Source of the DNA: Hormiphora californensis
Taxonomy: Eukaryota; Ctenophora; Tentaculata; Cydippida; Pleurobrachiidae
Direction: 5' to 3'
Length of the DNA stretch: 64,000 bases
NCBI GenBank assembly: GCA_020137815.1
Contig: CM035352.1
Span: forward strand, 5,687,159 to 5,751,158
In this document: positions 31,201-41,900 of the stretch, one piece after another
How the letters are laid out: each line of letters starts with the position of its first letter
How positions within the stretch are numbered: the stretch's first letter is position 1
Translations under genes and position numbers: made by a program
Notes under the pieces: generated by a model
Database searches by the model: none
Told to the model about the DNA's origin: nothing
What the model saw: the letters and a program-made list of their open reading frames with translations, nothing else

Positions 31201-34200
31201 GGTGCTTCCATCTCTCAGAACCCAAGCAACCCCGGAAGTGTTCTCGTCTCCTATGGAGGATCCACCCACGTTGTCTTCAGCGTCTCTCCTGCTGGTGGAG
31301 CTGCTGGACCCAGTGGACCTAGTGGACCTGGAGGAGCTGCCGGAGGATTCGGCATCGACATCGACATTTATGGTGGTGCCGGTGGTGCTGGTAGCCCATA
31401 TGGACCCGGAGGTGCTATGGGACCTGCTGGTGGTCTTTCTGGACCTGCTGGAGGTGCTATGGGACCTGCCGGAGGTGCTGGCTTCTCCTTCAACGGAGTG
31501 TTCATCACTCCCGGAGGTAGTTACAGCGTGACCCTGCCCAGTGGAGCTTCCGTCATCGTGTCTGGTGCTTCCATCTCTCAGAACCCAAGCAACCCCGGAA
31601 GTGTTCTCGTCTCCTATGGAGGATCCACCCACGTTGTCTTCAGCGTCTCTCCTGCTGGTGGAGCTGCTGGACCCAGTGGACCTAGTGGACCTGGAGGAGC
31701 TGCCGGAGGACTTGGCATCGACATCGACATTTATGGTGGTGCCGGTGGTGCTGGTAGCCCATATGGACCCGGAGGTGCTATGGGACCTGCTGGTGGTCTT
31801 TCTGGACCTGCTGGAGGTGCTATGGGACCTGCCGGAGGTGCTGGCTTCTCCTTCAACGGAGTGTTCATCACTCCCGGAGGTAGTTACAGCGTGACCCTGC
31901 CCAGTGGAGCTTCCGTCATCGTGTCTGGTGCTTCCATCTCTCAGAACCCAAGCAACCCCGGAAGTGTTCTCGTCTCCTATGGAGGATCCACCCACGTTGT
32001 CTTCAGCGTCTCTCCTGCTGGTGGAGCTGCTGGACCCAGTGGACCTAGTGGACCTGGAGGAGCTGCCGGAGGACTTCGGCATCGACATCGACATTTATGG
32101 TGGTGCCGGTGGTGCTGGTAGCCCATATGGACCCGGAGGTGCTATGGGACCTGCTGGTGGTCTTTCTGGACCTGCTGGAGGTGCTATGGGACCTGCCGGA
32201 GGTGCTGGCTTCTCCTTCAACGGAGTGTTCATCACTCCCGGAGGTAGTTACAGCGTGACCCTGCCCAGTGGAGCTTCCGTCATCGTGTCTGGTGCTTCCA
32301 TCTCTCAGAACCCAAGCAACCCCGGAAGTGTTCTCGTCTCCTATGGAGGATCCACCCACGTTGTCTTCAGCGTCTCTCCTGCTGGTGGAGCTGCTGGACC
32401 CAGTGGACCTAGTGGACCTGGAGGAGCTGCCGGAGGACTTCGGCATCGACATCGACATTTATGGTGGTGCCGGTGGTGCTGGTAGCCCATATGGACCCGG
32501 AGGTGCTATGGGACCTGCTGGTGGTCTTTCTGGACCTGCTGGAGGTGCTATGGGACCTGCCGGAGGTGCTGGCTTCTCCTTCAACGGAGTGTTCATCACT
32601 CCCGGAGGTAGTTACAGCGTGACCCTGCCCAGTGGAGCTTCCGTCATCGTGTCTGGTGCTTCCATCTCTCAGAACCCAAGCAACCCCGGAAGTGTTCTCG
32701 TCTCCTATGGAGGATCCACCCACGTTGTCTTCAGCGTCTCTCCTGCTGGTGGAGCTGCTGGACCCAGTGGACCTAGTGGACCTGGAGGAGCTGCCGGAGG
32801 ATTCGGCATCGACATCGACATTTATGGTGGTGCCGGTGGTGCTGGTAGCCCATATGGACCCGGAGGTGCTATGGGACCTGCTGGTGGTCTTTCTGGACCT
32901 GCTGGAGGTGCTATGGGACCTGCCGGAGGTGCTGGCTTCTCCTTCAACGGAGTGTTCATCACTCCCGGAGGTAGTTACAGCGTGACCCTGCCCAGTGGAG
33001 CTTCCGTCATCGTGTCTGGTGCTTCATCTCTCAGAACCCAAGGCTGGACCCTTGGACCAGGGCTGGGACGCTGGGTTCGGACCTCGATTAGGTGCCGGGG
33101 GCTGTTCCTAACGAGTGTTATACTCCGGGGTTTCGCGGACCCTGCCATGGGCTTCCGATGTGTCTCCATTTCAACCCAGAACCGGACGGTCTCGTCTCTT
33201 GGGTCCACCCACTGCTCCCCCCTGTGTGGCTCTGGAATGACCAGTGCTGAGGGCTCCGGGTTGGCTCGACATGACATTTGGGGCCGGGGGCTGGTGCCAT
33301 CCCGAGGCTTGGTGCTGGTGCTTCGGATGCTGAGGGTGCTGGACCTGCCGAGGCTGGTTCCTTCCGGAGGTTCTCCTCCGGGGTGTTACAACTCCCGGGA
33401 GTTCCGTACTGTCTGGGCTTCATCTCGACACAACCCGAAGCCCCCGAGGTCCCCCCACGTTGTCTTCTCGCTTCTGCGGACGTGACCCAGTGGACCTGGG
33501 ACTGGGGAGCTCGAGATGCATGACATATGGTGGTGGGCGGTAAGCAACCCGGAAGTGTTCTCGTCTCCTATGGAGGATCCACCCACGTTGTCTTCAGCGT
33601 CTCTCCTGCTGGTGGAGCTGCTGGACCCAGTGGACCTGGAGGAGCTGCCGGAGGATTCGGCATCGACATCGACATTTATGGTGGTGCCGGTGGTGCTGGT
33701 AGCCCATATGGACCCGGAGGTGCTATGGGACCTGCTGGTGGTCTTTCTGGACCTGCTGGAGGTGCTATGGGACCTGCCGGAGGTGCTGGCTTCTCCTTCA
33801 ACGGAGTGTTCATCACTCCCGGAGGTAGTTACAGCGTGACCCTGCCCAGTGGAGCTTCCGTCATCGTGTCTGGTGCTTCCATCTCTCAGAACCCAAGCAA
33901 CCCCGGAAGTGTTCTCGTCTCCTATGGAGGATCCACCCACGTTGTCTTCAGCGTCTCTCCTGCTGGTGGAGCTGCTGGACCCAGTGGACCTAGTGGACCT
34001 GGAGGAGCTGCCGGAGGACTTGGCATCGACATCGACATTTATGGTGGTGCCGGTGGTGCTGGTAGCCCATATGGACCCGGAGGTGCTATGGGACCTGCTG
34101 GTGGTCTTTCTGGACCTGCTGGAGGTGCTATGGGACCTGCCGGAGGTGCTGGCTTCTCCTTCAACGGAGTGTTCATCACTCCCGGAGGTAGTTACAGCGT

Positions 34201-35797
34201 GACCCTGCCCAGTGGAGCTTCCGTCATCGTGTCTGGTGCTTCCATCTCTCAGAACCCAAGCAACCCCGGAAGTGTTCTCGTCTCCTATGGAGGATCCACC
34301 CACGTTGTCTTCAGCGTCTCTCCTGCTGGTGGAGCTGCTGGACCCAGTGGACCTAGTGGACCTGGAGGAGCTGCCGGAGGATTCGGCATCGACATCGACA
34401 TTTATGGTGGTGCCGGTGGTGCTGGTAGCCCATATGGACCCGGAGGTGCTATGGGACCTGCTGGTGGTCTTTCTGGACCTGCTGGAGGTGCTGGCTTCTC
34501 CTTCAACGGAGTGTTCATCACTCCCGGAGGTAGTTACAGCGTGACCCTGCCCAGTGGAGCTTCCGTCATCGTGTCTGGTGCTTCCATCTCTCAGAACCCA
34601 AGCAACCCTGGAAGTGTTCTCGTCTCCTATGGAGGATCCACCCACGTTGTCTTCAGCGTCTCTCCTGCTGGTGGAGCTGCTGGACCCAGTGGACCTAGTG
34701 GACCTGGAGGAGCTGCCGGAGGATTCGGCATTGACATTGACGTTTATGGTGGCATGGGACCTGGAGGAATGGGACCTGGAGGAATGGGACCCGGAAGTAT
34801 GGGACCCGGAGGAATGGGACCTGGAGGAATGGGACCCGGAGGAATGGGACCCGGAGGAATGGGACCTGGAGGAATGGGACCCGGAGGAATGGGACCCGGA
34901 GGAATGGGACCCGGAAGCAGGGGACCAAGTGGTCCTAGTATTGATATTGACATCTATGCTGGGCCCTCTGGACCTTCTGGACCTGGTGGTCTTGCCAGTC
35001 CTTATGGACCTAGTGGACCTTCCGGACCTGGTGGTCTTGCCAGTCCTTATGGACCTAGTGGGCCTATGGGACCCGCTGGACCTATGGGACCTGCTGGACC
35101 TATGGGACCTGCTGGTCCATCTGGACCATCTGGACCATATGGTCCTTACTCTCCAGGATCGCCCTTCGGCTCACCTGGTTCATCCATCCCATCTGATAGC
35201 GATGGTTCAAGCTCTGATGGCGAAGCCGATGATCCATCCAAGCTGCCCTACCCTGGCTCCAACTATCTCCCTGGATTCCTGTCTCGTGCTAACCTACCCC
35301 GTGGTACCCGACATTTCCCTCTCTACGTTATGTTCAACCCTGACGGATCTGTCAAGCCTGTGTACACTCCTCTGCGTTCTGACAAGCGGCCCATTGTTAT
35401 CCTTCCCCGGGATATGATGAACCGTGCACCCAGGGCTCCCCCATCCAACACCCCTGCCTTCACCGTGAACAACACCCCCATCATCCCTACCAAGTTCTAC
35501 CAGATTAATATCAACGGTGCTACCTCTACTGTGCCTGGTCGTTACATCCGACAGAGGCGAAGCAAGGGAGGATTCTCTGTTAAGGTCGCCGGACAGCGTC
35601 GTGCCATCAGGGCCGGATACAGTCTTGTTGAGGTCGGAGCCAATGCCGGAGGATACGCCGCTGGAGGTGCTGCTAGTGGTGGATACGCTGCTGGAGGTGC
35701 TGCTAGTGGTGGATACGCATCTGCTGGTGGATTCGGAGGAGGTTTCTCGAGTGGTGGTGCTACCGGATATGGAGGTGGCTACATGAGGAACTGTTAG
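22293..35797 (+). CDS. Giant Gly/Pro/Ser-rich tandem-repeat structural protein (silk- or elastomer-like)
   Basis: The frame opens at 22293, or at the ATG 22347 ([12 protein letters not shown]), and ends at a stop at 35795-35797. Order: Gly-rich head (GFSAGGGAG type); unique segment of about 75 residues (from [13 protein letters not shown]); collagen-like [11 protein letters not shown] tract; GMGPG repeats; about 30 units of 121 residues; GMGPG repeats again; [10 protein letters not shown] tract; acidic Ser/Asp stretch; unique C-terminal domain of about 110 residues; Gly-Gly-Tyr tail ending RNC. Total about 4,500 residues if continuous. Each unit mixes beta-prone text ([35 protein letters not shown]) with GGA/GPAGG spacers and [10 protein letters not shown] furin-like RQRR is at 35549-35560. 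No signal peptide is visible, so a 5' exon may be missing. Six one-base frame breaks and a scrambled segment interrupt the array. The function is unknown; an extracellular fibre, coat or capsule protein is plausible. Confidence 0.8.
23031..23143 (+). repeat. GMGPG pentapeptide repeat, upstream block
   Basis: Eight tandem 15-bp units encoding GGMGP lie just before the first 121-residue unit. A second block of about eleven units sits at 34753-34920, so the blocks bracket the large array. Confidence 0.85.
23150..34740 (+). repeat. 363-bp coding tandem array, about 30 units
   Basis: The conserved segment ATGGAG...(anti-frame marker) recurs at 23212, 23575, 23938, 24301 and onward to 34554, spaced 363 bp in most cases. 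Spacings of 354 or 372 reflect loss or gain of GPS or GGA triplets, and 364 marks units with one extra base. Units are nearly identical at the nucleotide level, with a few shared variants (GLGID or GFGID, FITPGG or FISPGG, one GGRYS). Such uniformity implies recent expansion or strong homogenisation. Confidence 0.92.
33026..33540 (+). repeat. Scrambled, low-similarity segment inside the repeat array
   Basis: After a deletion in GCTTC(C)ATCTCTCAG the sequence no longer matches the repeat well. It still carries the same words in the same order at low identity (for example GGTCTCGTCTC...GGGTCCACCCA and CACGTTGTCTTCTCG). Clean repeat resumes at about 33541 with AGCAACCCGGAAGTGTTCTC. It breaks the frame. 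It looks like an uncorrected raw-read patch or a rapidly decayed unit. Confidence 0.7.
34753..34920 (+). repeat. GMGPG pentapeptide repeat, downstream block
   Basis: About eleven tandem 15-bp units encoding GGMGP, with one GSM variant. It mirrors the upstream block at 23031-23143. Confidence 0.85.
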
Positions 35798-35961
35798 ATT
35801 AAAAAGACGAAGAAGATAAAACGAAGAAGAAGAAGATAGTACGAAAAAGAAGTCAGATTTGCCCAATGAACATTTTTCGAGAGTCACTTAAACCTTGTTA
35901 TTGCAGTATATTGTTGACGAGTTAGCAGTGTAATGTTTCAATTATTCTACATTTGAACCAA

Positions 35962-36571
35962 TTAACCAACGAGTTCGTCCATTTCAAGATTAAAGTTCTC
36001 TATCTGTTGCTGAAGATCCTCAATCTCTTTCTCCTTGTACTCAAACGCTGTCTCGAATGTGTCAATAGCGTTCTGTAGGCTGTCATTCTCACGTCGCAGC
36101 TTCTCAACCTCAACCTGAAAACAGAAAGGAGAAGTTTGTCCAATAAATATTGGAGAAGCAGGTGTAAAGATTGGAGAAGCAGGTGTAGAGATTGGAGAAG
36201 CAGGTGTAAAGATTGTGAATTCCAAACATCTCACCTCAAGTTCTGACTTTTCGTTTGCCATACAATCCTTCTGTTCATGAAGAGAATCAAGCTCGCTGTC
36301 TGCCAGTGCCAACCTACTAACAAGATCTCGCTTCTCATTTTCCAACTGAAATACAGTTAAAAGTCACTGAATCGGTCAACAAAACGACTGAATAGCTTTA
36401 GTAGAAACGGTTAATAAAACAACTAAAACAGTATTTGATCACGAAAGACACCTGTGTAACAAGCTCAGACTTCTCCTGGACTGTGTCCAAGAGGTCATCC
36501 GCCCGGGTTATGGCTTTATCTCGCTCCTGCATCAACAGAATTATCTTATTCTTTAAAAACTCTAGGGCCAT
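35962..36571 (-). CDS. Short coiled-coil protein, tropomyosin-like in pattern
   Basis: Three exons: 36452-36571, 36235-36345, 35962-36114 (minus strand), all GT-AG and phase 0, giving 127 residues. The N-terminus MALEFLKNKIILLMQERD is followed by uninterrupted heptads with Asp-Arg-Ala, Glu-Asn-Glu-Lys and Leu-Arg-Arg-Glu-Asn text to the end (EMDELVG). The start resembles a tropomyosin N-terminus (Met-x3-Lys-x2-Met/Leu, then DKAITRADD), but the protein is far shorter than the usual 250-284 residues. The chosen ATG sits just after an acceptor-like TTTCAG, so further 5' exons are possible. The last intron contains four 21-bp tandem units (about 36135-36215). Confidence 0.6.
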
Positions 36572-36574
36572 TGT

Positions 36575-36655
36575 CTCTGAAACTATTGGAAATTATTGGA
36601 AACTATTGGAAAATATTGGAAACTATTAGAAACTATTGGAAACTATTGGTAGTAG
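36575..36655. repeat. GGAAACTATT short tandem repeat
   Basis: About seven imperfect 10-11 bp units of TTGGAAACTA immediately upstream (on the minus strand) of the short coiled-coil gene. Confidence 0.8.
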
Positions 36656-37208
36656 TGGTAGACACACATAATACGGTTAGTTATTTGGCTGGGTATATTC
36701 ACATCAGATACATAACACGATAATACAAAAGCTGGAAACATGTGTAAAAGCCATAAACAAAACTGATGAATGTAAATAATTCTGAAACACATAACATATA
36801 ACCCAATTCACTTGTGTCTAAACACGTGTTGGCCAGATTTCGCTGTGTGCACGTGTTGGAAAATGGACTGAAAAGAGGTCAGAAACATCAGGAATTCTTG
36901 TGGAGGGATGTAAAGAAAAGAGAGGGGGTAACTTACAGAGAGAACTTGAGAAGTCAGATAGGGAGCTAAGAGAAAGGAAGCTAGGCTGCTGAGGGAGGTC
37001 TGTACTTGATGACAGGCATGTGTGTGTGTAGCTTACACCCAGTATGTAACATACCTTGTCATGTTTCATCTGGATCTACAAGTGGTTGACTGGTTGTGGT
37101 AGTTCCTGTGGGCTGCGGGTCCCCGATAGTCTTTAGGGCACGCAACCTGAGTATGGTGGTGTTATCTGCGTTATACGGTAGGAACTGCCTGGCGGCGATC
37201 ACAACGCG

Positions 37209-37646
37209 AGACATGAACTACCCGATACTTAGCCAGACATGAACTACCCGATACTTAGCCAGACATGAACTACCCGATACTTAGTCAGACATGAACTACC
37301 CGATACTTAGCCAGACATGAACTACCCGATACTTAGCCAGACATGAACTACCCGATACTTAGCCAGACATGAACTACTCGATACTTAGCCAGACATGAAC
37401 TACCCGATACTTAGCGAGACATGAACTACCCGATACTTAGCCAGACATGAACTACCCGATACTTAGCCAGACATGAACTACCCGATACTTAGCCAGACAT
37501 GAACTACCCGATACTTAGCCAGACATGAACTACCCGATACTTAGCCAGACATGAACTACCCGATACTTAGCCAGACATGAACTACCCGATACTTAGCGAG
37601 ACATGAACTACCCGATACTTAGCCAGACATGAACTACCCGATACTT
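37209..37646. repeat. 26-bp minisatellite, about 17 copies
   Basis: Unit AGACATGAACTACCCGATAC plus TTAGCC is repeated head to tail with only rare single-base changes (GTCAG, GCGAG, ACTCG). No reading frame is preserved. Confidence 0.95.
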
Positions 37647-37895
37647 CTCCTCTTATCTAGCTTATCTTACCATCCGATGTTCCTAATAATACATAACACG
37701 GTTTAACCCTGGCACATACTTGTTGAGTAAGGACAACAACTGTCTGGTGATTATACTTATAGGTCAAGTTATCTTGTACACCAGTTATATGACCTGATTT
37801 GCAGCTCACAGCTGTATACTTGTTATGAAACTACAGTATCATTTTACTGGCAGCATGTGTAATCCATTTAGAGAGATAGAAAAGAGAGTGAGAGA

Positions 37896-37950
<55 letters not shown>

Positions 37951-38770
37951 GGCAGCTGATGGCATCTATAATAGAGCATGTATATACCCTTTCTCCCTAT
38001 TTCTCTCTCGTAGCACTCCTGTTTGCTGCAGCCCTTAGCAACCAGTTCACTTTCAGCTGACCCCATTTCATATGTTATCTCGTCCAATTCTCTCTCTCTG
38101 GTAGCAGTCATGTGAGTTATTAGTGAACTGATTATTTAGTAAAGCTTGCATTATTATGAAGTTATGAAGTAGATGAGCACGCTTTGAAGAACATTTAAAT
38201 TTTAAAACATTTGCTTTTCATCTCTCTCTATATTTTTCTCTCGCCAGTTCTGAAAGTTTTAACCACTATTCATATCAAGTTGATACTGCCACCCGTCCCT
38301 CTCGTTGTGTGATGTGCCCCCTCTCTCTCGCTCACAGCTCTTACTGCTTTCTTAGAGAACACACATCGTTTAGGCGGCATAACTTTTTTTGATCTTTTTT
38401 TAAAATTCAGTTTCCACTTCACTCTTCCAGGCGGTAATTTCTGTTGACCCTGCTGGCTGTTATAACAAGCACTACCTAGGGTCAGGCTTTTAGTCATGTT
38501 GTCAAAAAAGAGAGAAAGAGAGAGAGAGGGAGAGAGCTGAGAGAGAGAGAGGGAGAGAGAGAGAGAGCTGAGAGAGAGGGGGATTGAGACATGTCTTATG
38601 ATGTCATTTTCTCTTCACGATTACTTTCCTTCTTTTATTACCTGTAATCTGTATTTGAGAGGTATAACTTCTCTTTAATTGCGTGCCCTTTGCTTACTTC
38701 TATCTAGCTGTATAACTGCATCGTGACCGTTATATCTGTATATCCTCTTGACACCCTTTTATCCACTAAT

Positions 38771-38879
38771 CAGGAACCGACCGAATCAGGAAATACTGGT
38801 CCCTGATTGGCTGATAACCAGTCACGTGACCTAAATAACGAGTTCTGATTGGTTGTTTACTTGTTTCGGTCGGTTCCTG
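38771..38879. mobile_element. hAT-type MITE, 109 bp
   Basis: Terminal inverted repeats CAGGAACCGACCGA and complement, with a perfect 8-bp target duplication CCACTAAT (38763-38770 and 38880-38887). CAG-starting termini with 8-bp duplications are the hAT hallmark. Related copies: 41644-41737 (right end lost) and 60055-60102 (internally shortened). Confidence 0.85.
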
Positions 38880-38995
38880 CCACTAATCGAACTCTCAGGA
38901 AGAACGTGGAAGAGTTTTTGAGACTGAGTAAGGGGTGAGAGAGGAGAGAGAGATTCACTCAACCCTTCTCCCAGGAAGAGCATATTACATCTGGT

Positions 38996-41900
38996 ATGAA
39001 AATATTTGTAATTTACCACGGGAAGACTTATCCCTGGCAAGTGTCGGATGGCCTAACAGTTGGGAATTTGAAGGTATATATAATGGGTATAATATGTTTG
39101 TTCTGGATCTGGATTGATCTCTGTTTCGTACATGCTAAAAGTTTCCATGCACTCTTGTCGTTGCCTCCCACCACCTCCTTTAATTTACAATCCCCATCTC
39201 TCACACACTCCTCTTACAACCACTAGTGGCGAGTTCCCCAATCACTCGCACAACTCCCCCTCTCAAAATACCTTCTCAATGATAGTATGATCATTCTCAC
39301 AATACTAACTCCCTGTTCATCCCCACACAGGGTGAGATCCGGAAGAAGTTTGGACTGGACGTCCAACAGAGTATATCCCTGTGGCACGGGGGAGCGGATC
39401 TGGCAGGCAGTTGGATTATACAGGATGTGGGTATTCCTTATGGTGCCTCCCTCCACTGTGGGCTTCGGGAGCAGGAACCAATACCCAACCTTCACATCCA
39501 GTGAGTTGACCCCCCCCCCCCCCCCAACTTTCACATCCAGTGAGTTGCCCCCCCCCCCCCCCCTGCTAGGAATGTGTTGGGGTCCAGTGAGTTCCCCCCC
39601 CCCCCCCCCCCGCTAGGAATGTGCTGGGGTCCTTTACTCAACATTTTGGAATGTGTTACTCCTTTCAAATCCTGAAATAAATTTATTTTGTGTTATGATA
39701 ACACTTCAACCGACACTTCAACTCCTTCGACTCCAATCCAAATCATATCTCCGATACTTCAGGTGCAACTTTAATGGTCAGAGACTGGATCTGTATGATG
39801 CTGATGTGATAACCTTGACAATATTTGAACTGCAGGAAACTGTCATGCAGAGAACCGGACTTCCTTTAGGTTTGTGATCTCTTTTGTTATTTTCATTTAC
39901 AACTTGTTACTTTTTACTAGAAGTAGTTCATTCAAGAGTAGCCTTTTTTATACCCTCCTCCTAATTCCCATTCTGAAAGTGAAAGATGTGCTAAATTGTT
40001 CTCATAATTTCGGTGTTCTATACAATCCCACGTCACCTCCAGTAGTCAGCCCTTGGAACCGATACCCCCCTCTGCAGGTAGTTTCAGATTGACAGACAGT
40101 ACTGGGAAGGAGCTGTTCTCACGACACTCCTGTAGCCATTACGGAGTGTTACCAGGGGCAACGGTTTATGTTCAGGTAGAAATATCATTTTAGCATCTCA
40201 AATATTAATTACTAAACCCTACTATACTGTTGATAGTGTCTCACCCCTTATTCTACAAAGACTACCAATTGTCCTTGGTTTCGCGCGCCGGCAAGGGAGG
40301 GGTAACTGCGTTACCAACAATTGTCCCTCACCTGTATGGCGGCGCCATACCCCATTTGATTCGACAGTGCGCTCAGATGGGTCGCGGCGCCAGACAGTCC
40401 CTCACCAGTCACCCTATTCCCTCACCATTCCTGTAGGTGTGGAAAGGGTGGTCGGACCTAGTGACGGCCACGATAGAGGGGAACATAGCAGCAGTGCAGG
40501 AGGCACTGGATAGTGATAAAGTTATCAAGTTTTATCAGATGAAGGTAATTACTAATTACTAATTAGTAACTACACCTGTTAACTATTACCTTGCTCGACC
40601 CTCTTTCACCCCGCACCATACCCCTGTGTAAACTGTTACAAATGTTTCTGCAGGTGGTAACATTTATAGCAGGGCACTATGGGCTACTAGAGCTAGCAGA
40701 GGATATGTTGAATGGTGGAGTTAGGGCTGACGAACCAGTGGGTAAGTAGGGTGTTGTCAGGGTGTTGTCAGGGAGTTGTTAGGGTGCTGTCAGGGTATTT
40801 TTAGGGTGTTGTCAGGGTGTTGTCAGGGTGTTGTCAGGGAGTTGTTAGGGTGCTGTCAGGGTGTTGTCAGGGTGTTGTCAGGGTGTTGTCAGGGTGTTGT
40901 CAGGGTGTTTTCAGGGTGCTGTCAGGGTGTTTTCAGGGTTTTGTCAGGGTTTTGTTAGGTGGTTTTCAGCTGTCTGGCGCCGCGACCCATCTGAGCGCAC
41001 TGTCAAATCTGAGCGCACTATCAAATGGGGTATGGCGCCGCCATACAGGTTTTCAGGGTGTTGTCGGGGTGTTGTCAGGGTGTTGTCAGGGTGTTGCCAG
41101 GGTGTTGCCAGGGTGTTGTTAGGGTGTTGTCAGGCCAATACTCTGGCAGATGGTGTGAGATTACGTGGTGGTGCTGGTTATGGGAGTCCCCGGCCCCCTT
41201 TTAACCTGCAGCATGTACAGATCATATTATACACATGTTCAATATACCGAGAGGGCCAGGGGTCAGAACAAAGAGCACATTCCCCCGGGGTTACATCACT
41301 TCTCCTCCTGACCCACACTCCTAACTTGTTGAGTAAGGGGTGGTTCAACAACCCCTCCTAACTTGTTGAGTAAGGGGTGGTTCAACAACCCCCCTAACAA
41401 GATAACGAGCATGAATTATGAAGGGGGTGCAGCAGCTGCCATGAGCAATATCATATTTCATATCACACCGCGTGTCACTGCTGCAGCGTACTGCGTTACC
41501 CCCCACCCCGTTACAGACACATACCGCATATTTAGTGCAGGGGCGTGCTGCAGAGCAGGAATGGCACATTTTCTGATTTGTTGTTGGGACGTGGTCCATC
41601 TCATTGACCCTCTCCCTACTATTATAACACCTCCCATATATTTCAGGAACCGACCGAATCGGGAAATACTGGTCCCTGATTGGCTGATAACCAGTCACGT
41701 GACCTAAATAGCGAGTTCTGATTGGTTGTTTACTTGTGTCATTTCAGGTTACCATCCCGGAAAGCAATGGTGTAATGACAGGGCAGATCCAACTCTCCAC
41801 CTGTATGCGGTACATCGAGCTGTTGCAGAGAACAAGCTAGAGCTACTGAGACTCTTCATGAGTAGATTCCCCGCATCCATCATTGTACAGGTACTGCACG

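Larger units (their letters stand above)
36660..38995. other. Intergenic between the coiled-coil gene and ANKUB1
   Basis: Besides the 26-bp minisatellite this interval holds (GA)n tracts at about 37880-37948 and 38505-38580 and a hAT-type MITE at 38771-38879. I see no further coding exon with splice signals. Confidence 0.5.

Noticed and set aside
24828-32450. Programmed ribosomal frameshifting in the repeat protein
   Set aside because: There is no slippery heptamer or downstream structure that differs from intact units, only a subset of units carries the extra base, and the ten-base form is explained by merging two unit variants.
22803-32458. Very long antisense and alternate-frame ORFs across the repeat array (hundreds of codons, rich in Ser/Thr/Gly or Leu/Val/Glu)
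   Set aside because: They repeat with exactly the 363-bp period and arise from the codon composition of the sense units. They start and stop at the same internal positions in every unit, and no unique domain is present.
37209-37646. CRISPR-like array
   Set aside because: The 26-bp units are directly adjacent with no unique spacers, and the window is eukaryotic. It is a minisatellite.
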